NCBI RefSeq assembly: GCF_041080625.1
Contig: NZ_CP163518.1
Coordinates: 3,224,001 to 3,288,000 of the forward strand
Direction: 5' to 3'
Source of the DNA: Streptomyces sp. CG1
Lineage (GTDB): Bacteria; Actinomycetota; Actinomycetes; Streptomycetales; Streptomycetaceae
DNA length: 64,000 nt
The notes beneath the pieces are model-generated. The model ran no database searches, was not told the DNA's origin, and worked only from the letters and a program-made list of their open reading frames with translations. Every line of letters begins with the position of its first letter. Position 1 is the stretch's first letter. Below are positions 25,544 to 36,692 of this stretch, piece after piece. The position numbers were made by a program, and so were the translations under genes.

Positions 25544-27340
25544 ATGGCGGTTTCCGTAACCCTTCCGGCGCTCGGTGAGAGCGTCACCGAGGGCACTGTC
25601 ACCCGCTGGCTGAAGGCCGAGGGCGAGCGCGTCGAGGCCGACGAGCCGCTGCTCGAGGTCTCGACCGACAAGGTCGACACCGAGATCCCCTCGCCCGCCT
25701 CCGGCGTGCTGGCCTCCATCAAGGTCGCCGAGGACGAGACCGTCGAGGTCGGCGCCGAGCTGGCCGTGATCGACGACGGCACCGGTGCCCCGGCGGCCGC
25801 CCCGGCCCCCGCCGCTGCCGAGGCTCCGGCCCCGGTGGCCGAGCCCGCCCCCGCCCCGGTCGCCGAGGCTCCCGCGGCTCCGGCCGCCCCTGCCCCGGCC
25901 GCCGCTCCGGCCGCCCCGGCCGGTGGCGCGACGGGCACGGACGTGGTCCTGCCCGCGCTCGGTGAGTCCGTCACCGAGGGCACCGTCACCCGCTGGCTGA
26001 AGTCGGTCGGCGACTCCGTCGAGGCCGACGAGCCGCTGCTCGAGGTCTCCACGGACAAGGTCGACACCGAGATCCCGGCGCCCGCCTCCGGCGTGCTGCT
26101 CGAGATCGTGGTCGGCGAGGACGAGACCGCCGAGGTCGGCGCCAAGCTCGCCGTCATCGGCGCCCCGGGTGCCGCGCCCGCCGCCGCTCCGGCTCCGGCC
26201 GCCCCGGCGCCCGCCGCCGCTGCCCCGGCCGCTCCGGCCGCCCCCGCGGCTCCGGCTGCCCCGGCTCCGGCCCCCGCCGCTGCCGCCCCGGCCCCCGCCG
26301 CTGCCACCCCGGCCCCGGTCGCCCCCGCGGCCCCGGCTCCGGCGCCCGCCCCGGCCCCGGTCACCCCGGTCACCGCGCCGACCTCCCCGACCGCCACCCA
26401 GGCGACCGACGAGGGCGCCTATGTCACCCCGCTGGTGCGCAAGCTCGCCGCCGAGAACGGCGTCGACCTGGCGTCCGTCAAGGGCACCGGCGTCGGCGGC
26501 CGTATCCGCAAGCAGGACGTCATCGCCGCCGCCGAGGCCGCGAAGGCCGCCGCCGCTGCTCCGGCTCCGGCCGCCCCGGCTGCCGCCGCCAAGAAGGCCC
26601 CGGCGCTGGAGGTCTCCCCGCTGCGCGGCCAGACCGTGAAGATGCCCCGCATCCGCAAGGTCATCGGCGACAACATGGTCAAGGCGCTGCACGAGCAGGC
26701 CCAGCTGTCGTCGGTCGTCGAGGTCGACGTCACCCGGCTGATGAAGCTGCGCGCCCGGGCGAAGGACTCCTTCGCGGCCCGTGAGGGCGTCAAGCTCTCC
26801 CCCATGCCGTTCTTCGTCAAGGCCGCCGCGCAGGCGCTGAAGGCCCACCCGGTCATCAACGCCAAGATCAACGAGGCCGAGGGCACGATCACCTACTTCG
26901 ACTCCGAGAACGTCGGTATCGCGGTGGACTCCGAGAAGGGCCTGATGACCCCGGTCATCAAGCACGCCGGCGACCTCAACATCGCGGGCATCGCCAAGGC
27001 CACGGCGGAGCTGGCCGGCAAGGTCCGCGCCAACAAGATCACCCCGGACGAGCTGTCCGGCGCGACCTTCACCATCTCCAACACCGGTTCGCGTGGCGCG
27101 CTGTTCGACACGATCATCGTGCCGCCGGGCCAGGTCGCGATCCTCGGCATCGGTGCCACGGTCAAGCGTCCGGCCGTCATCGAGACCGAGGAGGGCACGG
27201 TCATCGGCGTCCGCGACATGACCTACCTGACCCTCTCCTACGACCACCGCCTGGTCGACGGCGCCGACGCGGCCCGTTACCTGACGGCGGTCAAGGCGAT
27301 CCTGGAGGCGGGCGAGTTCGAGGTTGAACTCGGTCTGTAA
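25544..27340 (+). CDS. sucB: Dihydrolipoamide acyltransferase (E2) with two lipoyl domains
   Basis: The 598-residue E2 core enzyme has lipoyl domain 1 (residues 1-78, lipoylated Lys43 in STDKVD), an Ala/Pro linker, lipoyl domain 2 (about 130-206, Lys172), a second long Ala/Pro linker, an E1/E3-binding domain ([20 protein letters not shown], about 290-330) and a catalytic domain ending in [16 protein letters not shown] (His near 567). The two lipoyl domains are nearly identical at DNA level over ~200 bp. Annotators usually call it sucB. In actinobacteria, however, the 2-oxoglutarate E1 carries its own E2-like domain, and the neighbours here are E3 and aceE, so an AceF role in pyruvate dehydrogenase is at least as likely. 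GGAG sits before the ATG. Confidence 0.93.
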   Translation: MAVSVTLPALGESVTEGTVTRWLKAEGERVEADEPLLEVSTDKVDTEIPSPASGVLASIKVAEDETVEVGAELAVIDDGTGAPAAAPAPAAAEAPAPVAEPAPAPVAEAPAAPAAPAPAAAPAAPAGGATGTDVVLPALGESVTEGTVTRWLKSVGDSVEADEPLLEVSTDKVDTEIPAPASGVLLEIVVGEDETAEVGAKLAVIGAPGAAPAAAPAPAAPAPAAAAPAAPAAPAAPAAPAPAPAAAAPAPAAATPAPVAPAAPAPAPAPAPVTPVTAPTSPTATQATDEGAYVTPLVRKLAAENGVDLASVKGTGVGGRIRKQDVIAAAEAAKAAAAAPAPAAPAAAAKKAPALEVSPLRGQTVKMPRIRKVIGDNMVKALHEQAQLSSVVEVDVTRLMKLRARAKDSFAAREGVKLSPMPFFVKAAAQALKAHPVINAKINEAEGTITYFDSENVGIAVDSEKGLMTPVIKHAGDLNIAGIAKATAELAGKVRANKITPDELSGATFTISNTGSRGALFDTIIVPPGQVAILGIGATVKRPAVIETEEGTVIGVRDMTYLTLSYDHRLVDGADAARYLTAVKAILEAGEFEVELGL

Positions 27341-27406
27341 CAGGGCCGAGGATCGAAACGAAGTGGAGCCGGGCCTGTAAGCCCGCTGGGCTCTTCGCCT
27401 GTACGG

Positions 27407-27436
27407 CACCCCGTCCGGAGCTTTCCGGGCGGGGTG
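27407..27436 (+). terminator. Terminator after the E2 gene
   Basis: CACCCCGTCCGG (27407-27418) pairs with CCGGGCGGGGTG (27425-27436) with one G-U pair and a 6-nt loop, followed by TTCGTGTTTGT. It closes the lpdA-E2 unit and leaves the GntR gene on its own promoter. Confidence 0.75.
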
Positions 27437-27530
27437 TTCGTGTTTGTCGGCGCGCGTTGCGTGTAAGCCTCGTCTCACCTGCGCAAAAGCACCCCCACGT
27501 GCCCCACCCACGGAGCGAACCCGCCGTATT

Positions 27531-27562
27531 GTCTAAACGTCAGCCCTCCCTAAGGAGCCTCC
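27531..27562 (+). promoter_or_regulatory. GntR gene promoter with possible autoregulatory site and RBS
   Basis: TATTGT then CTAAACGTCA precede the gene; the core GTCTAAAC (27534-27541) has the GT...AC ends of FadR-type GntR operators. AAGGAGCC supplies a strong ribosome binding site. Autoregulation is an inference from position only. Confidence 0.35.
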
Positions 27563-28186
27563 ATGACCGCGCCCGTCGTCCACTCGCTGCGCGAACAGAT
27601 CCGCGAGCACATCGTGGAAGGAATCGTCAGCGGGCGCTGGCAGCCGGGCGAGCGCATCGTGGAGCGCCGTATCGCCACCGAGCTGGAGGTCAGCCAGACC
27701 CCGGTCCGCGAGGCCCTGCGCGAACTGGAGTCCCTCCGCCTCATCGAGTCCGCGCCGAACAAGGGCGTGCGGGTACGGAACCTGACCGCGGCCGACCTGG
27801 AGGAGAGCTACCCGGTCCGGGCCGGCCTGGAAGCGATCGCGGCGGAGCTGGCGGCCGACCGTCTCGCCGAGGACTGCTCGGCCCTGGAGCCGCACGTCCT
27901 GGCCCTGTACGAGGCCGACCGCGAGGCCGACGGCACCGCCCAGGTCCGCCACACCGTCGGCTTCCACCGCGAACTCGTGCGCGCCGCGCACAACTCGGTG
28001 CTCCTGCACACCTGGGAAGGGCTCGGCATCGAGGTCTTCACGGCGCTGTCCATCCGCTGGCTGGGCACGGTCCAGCAGTCGTACGCGGAGGAGCACGAGG
28101 AGCTGGTGGCCGCCTTCAAGCGCCGGGACCCCCGCATCGCGGAGATCGTGAAGGCCCATGTGCTGGGGTGCGCTCCGCGGGCTTGA
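27563..28186 (+). CDS. GntR family transcriptional regulator (FadR-C/FCD type)
   Basis: The 207-residue regulator has an N-terminal winged helix (REQIREHIVEGIVSGRW to TPVREALRELESLRLI). A C-terminal all-helical FCD domain follows, with a metal-binding pattern of Asp/His residues (for example VGFHRELVRAAHN). FCD members bind small organic acids and repress nearby genes; PdhR, which senses pyruvate, is one. It lies between the E2 and aceE genes on the same strand. That makes it the best candidate to bind the 19-bp palindrome on the aceE promoter, though the palindrome does not match the E. coli PdhR site. An AAGGAG site precedes ATG 27563. Confidence 0.9.
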   Translation: MTAPVVHSLREQIREHIVEGIVSGRWQPGERIVERRIATELEVSQTPVREALRELESLRLIESAPNKGVRVRNLTAADLEESYPVRAGLEAIAAELAADRLAEDCSALEPHVLALYEADREADGTAQVRHTVGFHRELVRAAHNSVLLHTWEGLGIEVFTALSIRWLGTVQQSYAEEHEELVAAFKRRDPRIAEIVKAHVLGCAPRA

Positions 28187-28330
28187 CGAGCACGTGATTC
28201 AGTCGAGCGCCCCTCTGCTCAGACGCCGCCCCACCTGCGAAAACAAGGCGAATCAGCGTCACCGGGTGCCATCACCGAAGGCACCCCGTGCCGACTTTCT
28301 CGCAATCGAGAAGTTTTGCCCCTCAACCCT

Positions 28331-28360
28331 TTGATCGATCATCGATCAAGGAGTTAAAGT
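28331..28360 (+). promoter_or_regulatory. aceE promoter covered by a 19-bp perfect palindrome
   Basis: TTGATCGATCATCGATCAA at 28331-28349 is a perfect palindrome around a central C. Its left end TTGATC can act as -35, with TAAAGT (28355-28360) as -10 at 18-bp spacing. A bound protein would block the promoter. About 30 bp upstream, TTCTCG-CAAT-CGAGAA forms a second small inverted repeat. The transcript would have a leader of about 100 nt. Confidence 0.6.
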
Positions 28361-28466
28361 CGCCGACGGACTTCCACCGAAGTCCAGCCCTGTCCTGCCA
28401 AAGACCAAGGGCACCCCCGAACCCTTACCGATGAGGGAACCCCCTTCGACTGAGGAAGGCGGCGAC

Positions 28467-31169
<2,703 letters not shown>

Positions 31170-31193
31170 GAACCGACGTAACCGAGCGCCGTC

Positions 31194-31231
31194 GCGGCGG
31201 ATGGAGGAGGACGGCCTTCTCCATCCGCCGC
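31194..31231 (+). terminator. Terminator after aceE
   Basis: A perfect 13-bp stem (31194-31206 with 31219-31231) closes on a 12-nt loop; flanking GAGCGCC/CTCGGCG can extend the pairing. It begins 24 bp behind the aceE stop codon. Confidence 0.75.
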
Positions 31232-31273
31232 TCGGCGTTTCGCCGCCGTGGATCAGCGCCTCGTGCGGTTCGG

Positions 31274-31527
31274 TCAGCCGGAGTCGAACAGGTCACGGCC
31301 CGCTGCCAGGAGGGCCGTTCCGGGACGGCCTCGCCGCAGTCGTGGGCGATGACCGTGTACCGGCCGGGCAGCCGACCTGATCTCGCGGCGGAACCGGGGG
31401 AAGGTCCCGTGCTCGCTGGTCCGCGGCAGCGCCGTGACGAGCTTGACCGCCACGTCCCGGTGCATCCGCGCGTCACGGGCCGCCCGCACCTGCCCCACCC
31501 CGCCCCGGGCCGGCAGGCTTCGTGACA
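31274..31527 (-). pseudogene. Relic of a Ser/Thr protein kinase N-lobe
   Basis: On the minus strand the translation runs RGGVGQVRAARDARMHRD, VAVKLVTALPRTSE and FRREIRSA. This is the glycine loop, the VAVK lysine strand and the alpha-C region of bacterial Ser/Thr kinases. The next kinase-like words, RLPGRYTVIAHDCGEAVPE, are in another frame, so a frameshift lies near 31400. No start, no HRD loop and no DFG motif are present. About 85 codons survive between aceE and the WYL regulator, whose 5' end it abuts. It cannot encode a working kinase. Confidence 0.6.
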
Positions 31528-31537
31528 GGCTGGCCGC

Positions 31538-32608
31538 ATGCGTGCGGCCCGGCTCATCAAGATGGTGCTCCTTCTGCAGTCCCGGCCCTCCATGACCGCT
31601 GCCGAGCTCGCGCGGGAGCTGGAGGTGTCGGAGCGGACGGTCACCCGGGACGCGCAGGCGCTGTCGGAGGCCGGGGTGCCGGTGTACGCGGACCGGGGGC
31701 GGGCCGGCGGATACCGGCTGGTCGGCGGGTACCGGACGCGGCTGACGGGCCTGGCCAGGAGCGAGGCGGAGGCGCTGTTCCTGAGCGGGGTGCCGGGGGC
31801 GCTCAGGGAGATGGGTCTGGAGGACGCCGCCTCCGCGGCCCGGCTGAAGGTCTCCGCGGCGCTGCTGCCCTCGCTGCGGGACGCCCCGGACAGCGCCGCC
31901 CAGCGGTTCCATCTGGACGCGCCGGCCTGGTTCCAGGAGCCGGAGACGCCCACGCTGCTGCCGTTGGTCGCGGAAGCGGTGTGGGACGACCGCCGGGTCA
32001 CCGCCCGGTACCGGCGCCCGGGCGCGGAGACGGAGGCACCGGCTGGAGCGCCCCGGAGGCGGAGCGCCGACAAGGCTGAGGATGAGGTGGAACGGCTGCT
32101 GGAGCCGTACGGGCTCGTGCTGAAGGCGGGCGTCTGGTATCTGTGCGCGCGAGTGGCGGACGGCGACTCCTCCCGGACGAACCAGGTCTGCCGGACCTAC
32201 CGGACCTACCGGATCGACCGGTTCAGTGCCGTGGATCCCCTGAAGGAACGGTTCTCCCGTGATCCGGAGTTCGACCTGCCCGGCTACTGGGCCGAGCAGG
32301 CCGAGGGGTTCGCGCGCTCGATCCTGCGCGCCGAGGTCGTCGTACGGCTGTCCCCGCTGGGCGTGCGCAGACTGCGGTACGCCGTCGAGCCGGTGGCGGC
32401 GCGTACGGCGCTGAGCGGGCCGGGCGAGCCGGACGGGGCGGGCTGGGTGACGGTGACACTGCCGGTGGAGTCCGAGGAGGTCGCGTACACACAGCTGACG
32501 GCGCTCGGGGCGGAGGCCGAGGTGCTGGCCCCGCAGAGCCTGCGGGAGCGGCTGGCGGCGGACGCGGCCCGGCTGACGGCGCTCTACGGCCGTACCGGCG
32601 CAGGATAA
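31538..32608 (+). CDS. WYL-domain transcriptional regulator (DeoR-type HTH)
   Basis: The 356-residue protein has an N-terminal winged helix (RLIKMVLLLQSRPSMTAAEL, ELEVSERTVTRDAQALSEAG). A WYL domain follows around residues 165-240, with the degenerate signature LVLKAGVWYLCARV. A WCX-type C-terminal extension completes it. WYL proteins sense nucleic acid or small ligands and often control DNA-damage or defence genes, but no such target is adjacent. A short DNA duplication, CGGACCTACCGGACCTACCGG around 32190-32210, encodes the repeated CRTYRTYRI in the WYL region. The gene stands alone. Confidence 0.88.
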   Translation: MRAARLIKMVLLLQSRPSMTAAELARELEVSERTVTRDAQALSEAGVPVYADRGRAGGYRLVGGYRTRLTGLARSEAEALFLSGVPGALREMGLEDAASAARLKVSAALLPSLRDAPDSAAQRFHLDAPAWFQEPETPTLLPLVAEAVWDDRRVTARYRRPGAETEAPAGAPRRRSADKAEDEVERLLEPYGLVLKAGVWYLCARVADGDSSRTNQVCRTYRTYRIDRFSAVDPLKERFSRDPEFDLPGYWAEQAEGFARSILRAEVVVRLSPLGVRRLRYAVEPVAARTALSGPGEPDGAGWVTVTLPVESEEVAYTQLTALGAEAEVLAPQSLRERLAADAARLTALYGRTGAG

Positions 32609-32661
32609 CGATCCGCCTTACTCCACGTGCGTCCCACGGGTGGAGGCCCGATGCTGGTGCC

Positions 32662-33183
32662 GTGATGGACGAGACGGAGTTCTGGGAGCTGATCGACGCC
32701 GCCCGTGAGAGTGCCGGGGGCGATCCCGAGGAACAGGCCGACGTGCTCGTGGACCGGCTGCTCCAGCTGGACCCCGACATGGTCCTGGACTTCGCCCGTC
32801 ACTTCGAGGCCCGTTACAACCGCGCCTACCGCTGGGACCTGTGGGGCGCCGCCTGGGTGTTGCTGGACGGGGCCAGCGACGACGCGTTCGACTTCTTCCG
32901 CTGCTGGCTGATCGGCCAGGGCCGGGAGGTCTACGAGGGCGCCGTGCACGAGCCGGACTCGCTGGCCGAGCTGCTGGGCGAGTTCGACGAGGAGATCGAC
33001 GGCGACGGCGAGGAGCTGGGCTATGCGGCGGACGAGGCCTACGAGCAGCTGACCGGCACCGTCGCACCGGACCTGGGCATCGCCCCGGCGCCCGCCGAGC
33101 CCGAGGGCACGCCGGTGGACTTCGAGAACGAGCGGGCTCTCGCCGAACGGTTTCCGCGGCTGTGGGACCGCTTCCGGGAATAG
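32662..33183 (+). CDS. DUF4240 domain protein
   Basis: The ~173-residue, very acidic protein starts (M)MDETEFWELIDAARESAGGD. Its other recognisable segments are FARHFEARYNRAYRWDLWGAAW and FRCWLIGQGREVYEGAV, the signature of DUF4240 proteins. The family has no established function to my knowledge; members often occur singly or near toxin or immunity genes. GTG 32662 and ATG 32665 are adjacent, and I cannot tell which is used. It is convergent with the small secreted-protein gene that follows. Confidence 0.8.
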   Translation: MMDETEFWELIDAARESAGGDPEEQADVLVDRLLQLDPDMVLDFARHFEARYNRAYRWDLWGAAWVLLDGASDDAFDFFRCWLIGQGREVYEGAVHEPDSLAELLGEFDEEIDGDGEELGYAADEAYEQLTGTVAPDLGIAPAPAEPEGTPVDFENERALAERFPRLWDRFRE

Positions 33184-33194
33184 CCAGCCCCGGC

Positions 33195-33428
33195 TCAGCC
33201 GGCCGTGCGCCCGCGGGTGGCGTCGGCCGGCCGACAGGCCTGGCCCTGTTCGGCCCGCACCGCGTGATGCAGCGGCGCGGCGTTGGCCTGGCCGAGGGCG
33301 GACGCGGTGGCCGCGGCCGGGCCGAGGACGACGGTGGCGGCCGCGCAGAGCGCCGCCCACGGGCCGCGCGTGGCCGGTGCCCGGCGGGTCCGTTCCGTGG
33401 TCCCGGCCTGCGTACGAGCGCTGTGCAT
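33195..33428 (-). CDS. Small exported protein, 77 aa
   Basis: A GGAGGTGG ribosome binding site precedes ATG 33428. The 77-residue product has a basic N-terminus (RTRRAPATRG), a hydrophobic core (PWAALCAAATVVLGPAAATASA) and an A-x-A-like end, i.e. a signal peptide or single anchor. About 35 residues of mature sequence remain and show no domain. I recognise no family. It lies between the DUF4240 gene (convergent) and the amidase gene (same strand, downstream, 64 bp). Confidence 0.6.
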   Translation of the reverse strand: MHSARTQAGTTERTRRAPATRGPWAALCAAATVVLGPAAATASALGQANAAPLHHAVRAEQGQACRPADATRGRTAG

Positions 33429-33512
33429 GAGCCCCACCTCCGTGATCACCTCTGGTCGGCTGGTGTCGTCCCCGACCGTACGGCGCGGGGCTCGGAGGAG
33501 GCTGCGAGGTGT

Positions 33513-34745
33513 CTAGGGGGTTCCTGTGAGCGGCGCGGGGGCCGTCCGGCCCGGGAGAACGGGGGCGGTCCAGCCAGGGAAAGCGGGCCCGGCCCGGCCC
33601 GGGAGAACGGGAATGATCCGGCTGGGGAGAGCCGGGGTGGTGCGGCCCTGGAGTCGGGCGGCGTGCTCCCTGATCTCGGGGAGGCGGGCGGTGAGGGCGG
33701 CGCCGGGACAGTTGGTCATGAAGCCGTCCTTGTGGCCGGCCAGTGCGGGCAGGGTGACGGAGGCGCCGGCCTTGAAGCGGCTCTGGCTGTTGCTGGAGAC
33801 CAGGCGGACGGTCTCACGCGGGTCGATGTCGGCGAGGCCCAGCTTCCAGGCGGCCAGGGCGGCGATCGCGTCGGTCATGGCCTTGGGCACGGGGACCCCG
33901 GCGGTGAAGGTGCCGATCGCGGCGATACCGGCGGTGCGATGGTTGAAGCCCAGGGTGTGGGCGCCGACGACAGCCCGCTCGGCGCCTCCGGCGCGGCCTT
34001 CGTAGATGGTGCCGCAGCGGTCGACGAGGAAGTTGTAGCCGATGTCGTCCCAGCGGCGGTCACCGATCTGGCCGGCGTACAGACGCCGGATGATGTTCGG
34101 CACGTCGGCGCAGTCGTAGCCGCCGGGCGAGTCGGTGTGGTGGAGGAAGACGGCGACCACCTTGTCGTCGTAGCGCGGCGGCGGCTGGGCGCGTCCGGCG
34201 GTGCCCAGCCAGACGGAGCGGGGCACGATGTGCGGCCGGGCGGCGCGGTGGCCGGCCGGGGCACGGGCCGGGACCGGCGGGTCCCCGTCGAGGCCGGCCA
34301 CAGTGGTCTGCTCTTCGCCGCGGGCGCTCAGGGTGAGCGCGACGACCGCCACCAGGCCGGGCAGACAGCCGAGCAGCACCAGCAGGGGATGGGGCATGCG
34401 CCGGCGGAACCGGCTCCACATCCCCGGCACGCCCGGCGTACCCGGTGTCTCCGGCGCCTCAGGCGTCCGCGGGGTCCCGGGCAGCTCCGGTATGCCCGGT
34501 GGCCCGGGTGGCTCAAGTGGCTCAGGTGGCCTCGGTCTCTCCGCCGGCCCCGGTGGCTCCGATCTCTCTGTCGGCCCCGGCAGCTCCGGCGTCCCGGTCT
34601 CCGGTGTCCCCGGTGTCTGCGGGGTTCCGGACGTGTCAGTCCCCCGGGTCCCCGGCATCGGCGGGGTCCCGGATATCTCGGTCCCCGGGGTCCCCGATAT
34701 CTGCGGGGTCCCGGGCTTCTCCAGCGTTCTTCGGAGGGCGAACAT
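33513..34745 (-). CDS. Membrane-anchored peptidoglycan recognition/amidase protein with Pro-Gly-Thr repeats
   Basis: This 410-residue protein starts with about 115 residues of Gly-Thr-Pro-rich repeats (SGTPGTEISGTPPMPGT and similar). A single membrane helix follows (HPLLVLLGCLPGLVAVVAL), then an N-acetylmuramoyl-L-alanine amidase type 2/PGRP domain with FLHHTDSPGGYDCAD, DIGYNFLVDRCGTIYEGR and a late His/Cys pair (AGHKDGFMTNCPG) fitting zinc ligands. The predicted orientation leaves the repeat region in the cytoplasm and the catalytic domain outside. The C-terminal 40 residues again repeat PALPSR/PVLPGR-type units. It is divergent from the MarP-like protease gene. Start ATG 34745 has only a modest GAGAGTGGGA site. 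Confidence 0.82.
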   Translation of the reverse strand: MFALRRTLEKPGTPQISGTPGTEISGTPPMPGTRGTDTSGTPQTPGTPETGTPELPGPTERSEPPGPAERPRPPEPLEPPGPPGIPELPGTPRTPEAPETPGTPGVPGMWSRFRRRMPHPLLVLLGCLPGLVAVVALTLSARGEEQTTVAGLDGDPPVPARAPAGHRAARPHIVPRSVWLGTAGRAQPPPRYDDKVVAVFLHHTDSPGGYDCADVPNIIRRLYAGQIGDRRWDDIGYNFLVDRCGTIYEGRAGGAERAVVGAHTLGFNHRTAGIAAIGTFTAGVPVPKAMTDAIAALAAWKLGLADIDPRETVRLVSSNSQSRFKAGASVTLPALAGHKDGFMTNCPGAALTARLPEIREHAARLQGRTTPALPSRIIPVLPGRAGPAFPGWTAPVLPGRTAPAPLTGTP

Positions 34746-34948
34746 GATCCCACTCTCAAGCCGCCGGGCCCCGCCCGCGATGTGCGCTGTGCCACCTGGC
34801 GGAACCATCGTCCCGGTCCGGGACGTTTCTGGGGGTACACACATACGTGGCCGGTTCGCCGCCCGGTGGCCGTTCTCGCGTATGGGTGGGTGACTGATCA
34901 CCGGGCCCGTCCCGTCCGTACTGAGGGGTCCGAGAGAAAGGCGGCTCC
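34746..34948. promoter_or_regulatory. Shared promoter region of the amidase and MarP-like genes
   Basis: The 203-bp gap separates two divergent wall-related genes. A GAGAGAAAGGCGG tract before GTG 34949 is the ribosome binding site of the protease gene. No single operator stands out. Confidence 0.45.
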
Positions 34949-36133
34949 GTGGACCTGCTCGACCTGGTGCTTGTGCTGGTGATCCTCGTCTACGCGGCGT
35001 CCGGTTACCGGCGCGGCCTGGTGGCCGGCTGTGTCTCGCTGGCCGGGTTCGTCGGCGGCGCCGTCGTCGGCGTCTGGGTGCTGCCCTGGGTGACCGGCCT
35101 GGCGGAGCGCGGCACGGCGCAGGCGACGGTGCTCGCGGTGGCGACGGTCCTGGTGCCGGCGGTGGTGGGGCACGAGCTGGCGGGCCGGCTGGCGCTGCGG
35201 CTGCGCGGGGAGCTGGATAGGGGCCCGCTGCGGGTCGTGGACGGGATAGGGGGCGCGGCGGCGAACTCGATCGCCGTGCTGATCGTGGCCTGGGTGGCGG
35301 CGAGCGTGCTGGGCGCGGCCCCGTCCCAGACGCTGACCACGGCGATACGGAACTCGACGCTGCTGGGCGCGGTGCAGCAGGCGATGCCGGACACCACGCC
35401 CGCGTGGTTCTCACGGGCCACGTCGGCGCTGACCGAGGCGGGTTTCCCCCAGGTCTTCAACCCGTTCGAGAACGAGTCGACGGCCCGGGTGGCCCGCCCC
35501 TCCGGCGACAGCGTCACACCGGCGGCGGCGCGCGCCGCGAAGCTGAGCACGGTCAAGATCGAGGGCGTGTCGGGCAACGAGGGCCGCGAGGGCAGCGGTT
35601 TCGTCTACTCCGCACACCATGTGATGACCAACGCCCATGTGGTGGCGGGCATCGACCAGCCGAGCGTGCGGGTGGGAGGGGTCGGGCGGTCGTACGAGGC
35701 CCGGGTGGTGCTCTTCGACCCCGACCGGGACGTGGCGGTGCTGTATGTGCCGGGCCTGCACGCCCCGGTGCTGCGCTTCGACACGACCGCGGTGCGCGGC
35801 GACTCCGCGGTGGTCGCGGGCTATCCGCAGGACGGCGGCCTGAATCTGCAGGCGGCGACGGTGGCGAGCCGGGTCCAGGCCACCGGGCAGAACATCTACA
35901 ACGACGCCACGGTCACCCGGGACATCTACTCGATCCGCTCCACGGTCCGGCCTGGCAACTCCGGCGGCCCCCTGCTGACCACACACGGCAAGGTGTTCGG
36001 GGTGGTCTTCGCCCGCTCCACCTCGGACGCCGAGACGGGGTATGTGCTGACGGCGGACGAGGTGGCGGGCGACGCGCAGCGCGCGGCCACGGCGACGGTG
36101 CCGGTGGACACGGGCCAGCTGGTCAGCTCCTAG
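34949..36133 (+). CDS. MarP-like membrane serine protease (CvpA domain plus trypsin domain)
   Basis: The 394-residue protein has four N-terminal hydrophobic segments of the CvpA/colicin V production type (LDLVLVLVILVYAASGYRRG...). An extracytoplasmic trypsin-like domain follows, with His in MTNAHVVAG, Asp in DPDRDVAVLYV and Ser in RPGNSGGPLL. This layout is that of mycobacterial MarP (Rv3671c), which is needed for acid resistance and processes the peptidoglycan hydrolase RipA. Two Cys that form a redox switch in MarP are not evident in the protease domain here. It is divergent from the amidase gene, a possible substrate or partner. Confidence 0.9.
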   Translation: MDLLDLVLVLVILVYAASGYRRGLVAGCVSLAGFVGGAVVGVWVLPWVTGLAERGTAQATVLAVATVLVPAVVGHELAGRLALRLRGELDRGPLRVVDGIGGAAANSIAVLIVAWVAASVLGAAPSQTLTTAIRNSTLLGAVQQAMPDTTPAWFSRATSALTEAGFPQVFNPFENESTARVARPSGDSVTPAAARAAKLSTVKIEGVSGNEGREGSGFVYSAHHVMTNAHVVAGIDQPSVRVGGVGRSYEARVVLFDPDRDVAVLYVPGLHAPVLRFDTTAVRGDSAVVAGYPQDGGLNLQAATVASRVQATGQNIYNDATVTRDIYSIRSTVRPGNSGGPLLTTHGKVFGVVFARSTSDAETGYVLTADEVAGDAQRAATATVPVDTGQLVSS

Positions 36134-36148
36134 GACAGGTCCTGGCCG

Positions 36149-36628
36149 TCACAGTTTCCGGCCCATGAGTACGTCGTCGACGTAGGCGCCGTCGAGGAGG
36201 AACTCCTCCGGCTGCACGCCCTCGACGGCGAACCCCTCGGACGCGTACAGCGCGCGGGCCGGGGCGTTGTGCCCGAGCACGCGCAGGGTCAGCCGCCGCG
36301 CGCCGCGGCTGCGCGCCTCCTCGGCGGCGGCCCGGATCAGCGCGCGCCCGAGGCCCTGTCCGCGTGCCTCGTCGGCGACGGCGAGGCCCTGGATCTGGAG
36401 CACGTGTGCGTTCGAGGCGAGCGGGGTGGCGCGGGCGATGCGGATGTAGCCGACGACGCGGCCGTCGGCCTCGGCGACCAGGTAGTCCTGCGGGACGTGC
36501 CGTTCGTCGAAGAACGGCCCCTCCGGTGGTGGTGAGACGGCGTGCAGGGTGGACCAGGTGGCGCGGTCGAGGACGGCGAGTGCCTCCTCGTCCCCGGCGA
36601 CGGCGACGCGTATGGATGGCTCCGGCAT
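36149..36628 (-). CDS. GNAT family N-acetyltransferase
   Basis: The 159-residue protein has the GNAT fold. Strand beta-4/motif A reads LQIQGLAVADEARGQGLGRALI, with the acetyl-CoA loop ARGQGLG, and a beta-5/motif B region reads LTLRVLGHNAPARALYASEGF. The substrate is unknown; the NAPARALYASEGF ending is typical of GNATs acting on amines or protein N-termini. AAGGTGAT precedes ATG 36628. It is divergent from the epimerase gene with 64 bp between and convergent with the MarP-like gene, 15 bp apart. Confidence 0.88.
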   Translation of the reverse strand: MPEPSIRVAVAGDEEALAVLDRATWSTLHAVSPPPEGPFFDERHVPQDYLVAEADGRVVGYIRIARATPLASNAHVLQIQGLAVADEARGQGLGRALIRAAAEEARSRGARRLTLRVLGHNAPARALYASEGFAVEGVQPEEFLLDGAYVDDVLMGRKL

Positions 36629-36692
36629 GGCGATCACCTTACGACGGGTGTCCGGAGCACCTCCCGAGTTTTGGCGCGGGCATGCTGGAGCC

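Noticed and set aside
24124..26397. A 757-codon Ala/Gly-rich open frame on the minus strand
   Set aside because: It is the antisense shadow of lpdA and of the Ala/Pro linkers of the E2 gene.
33600..35414. A longer amidase gene starting at 35414
   Set aside because: The extra N-terminus overlaps the MarP-like gene antisense and has Arg/Pro/Ser nonsense composition; ATG 34745 is the plausible start.
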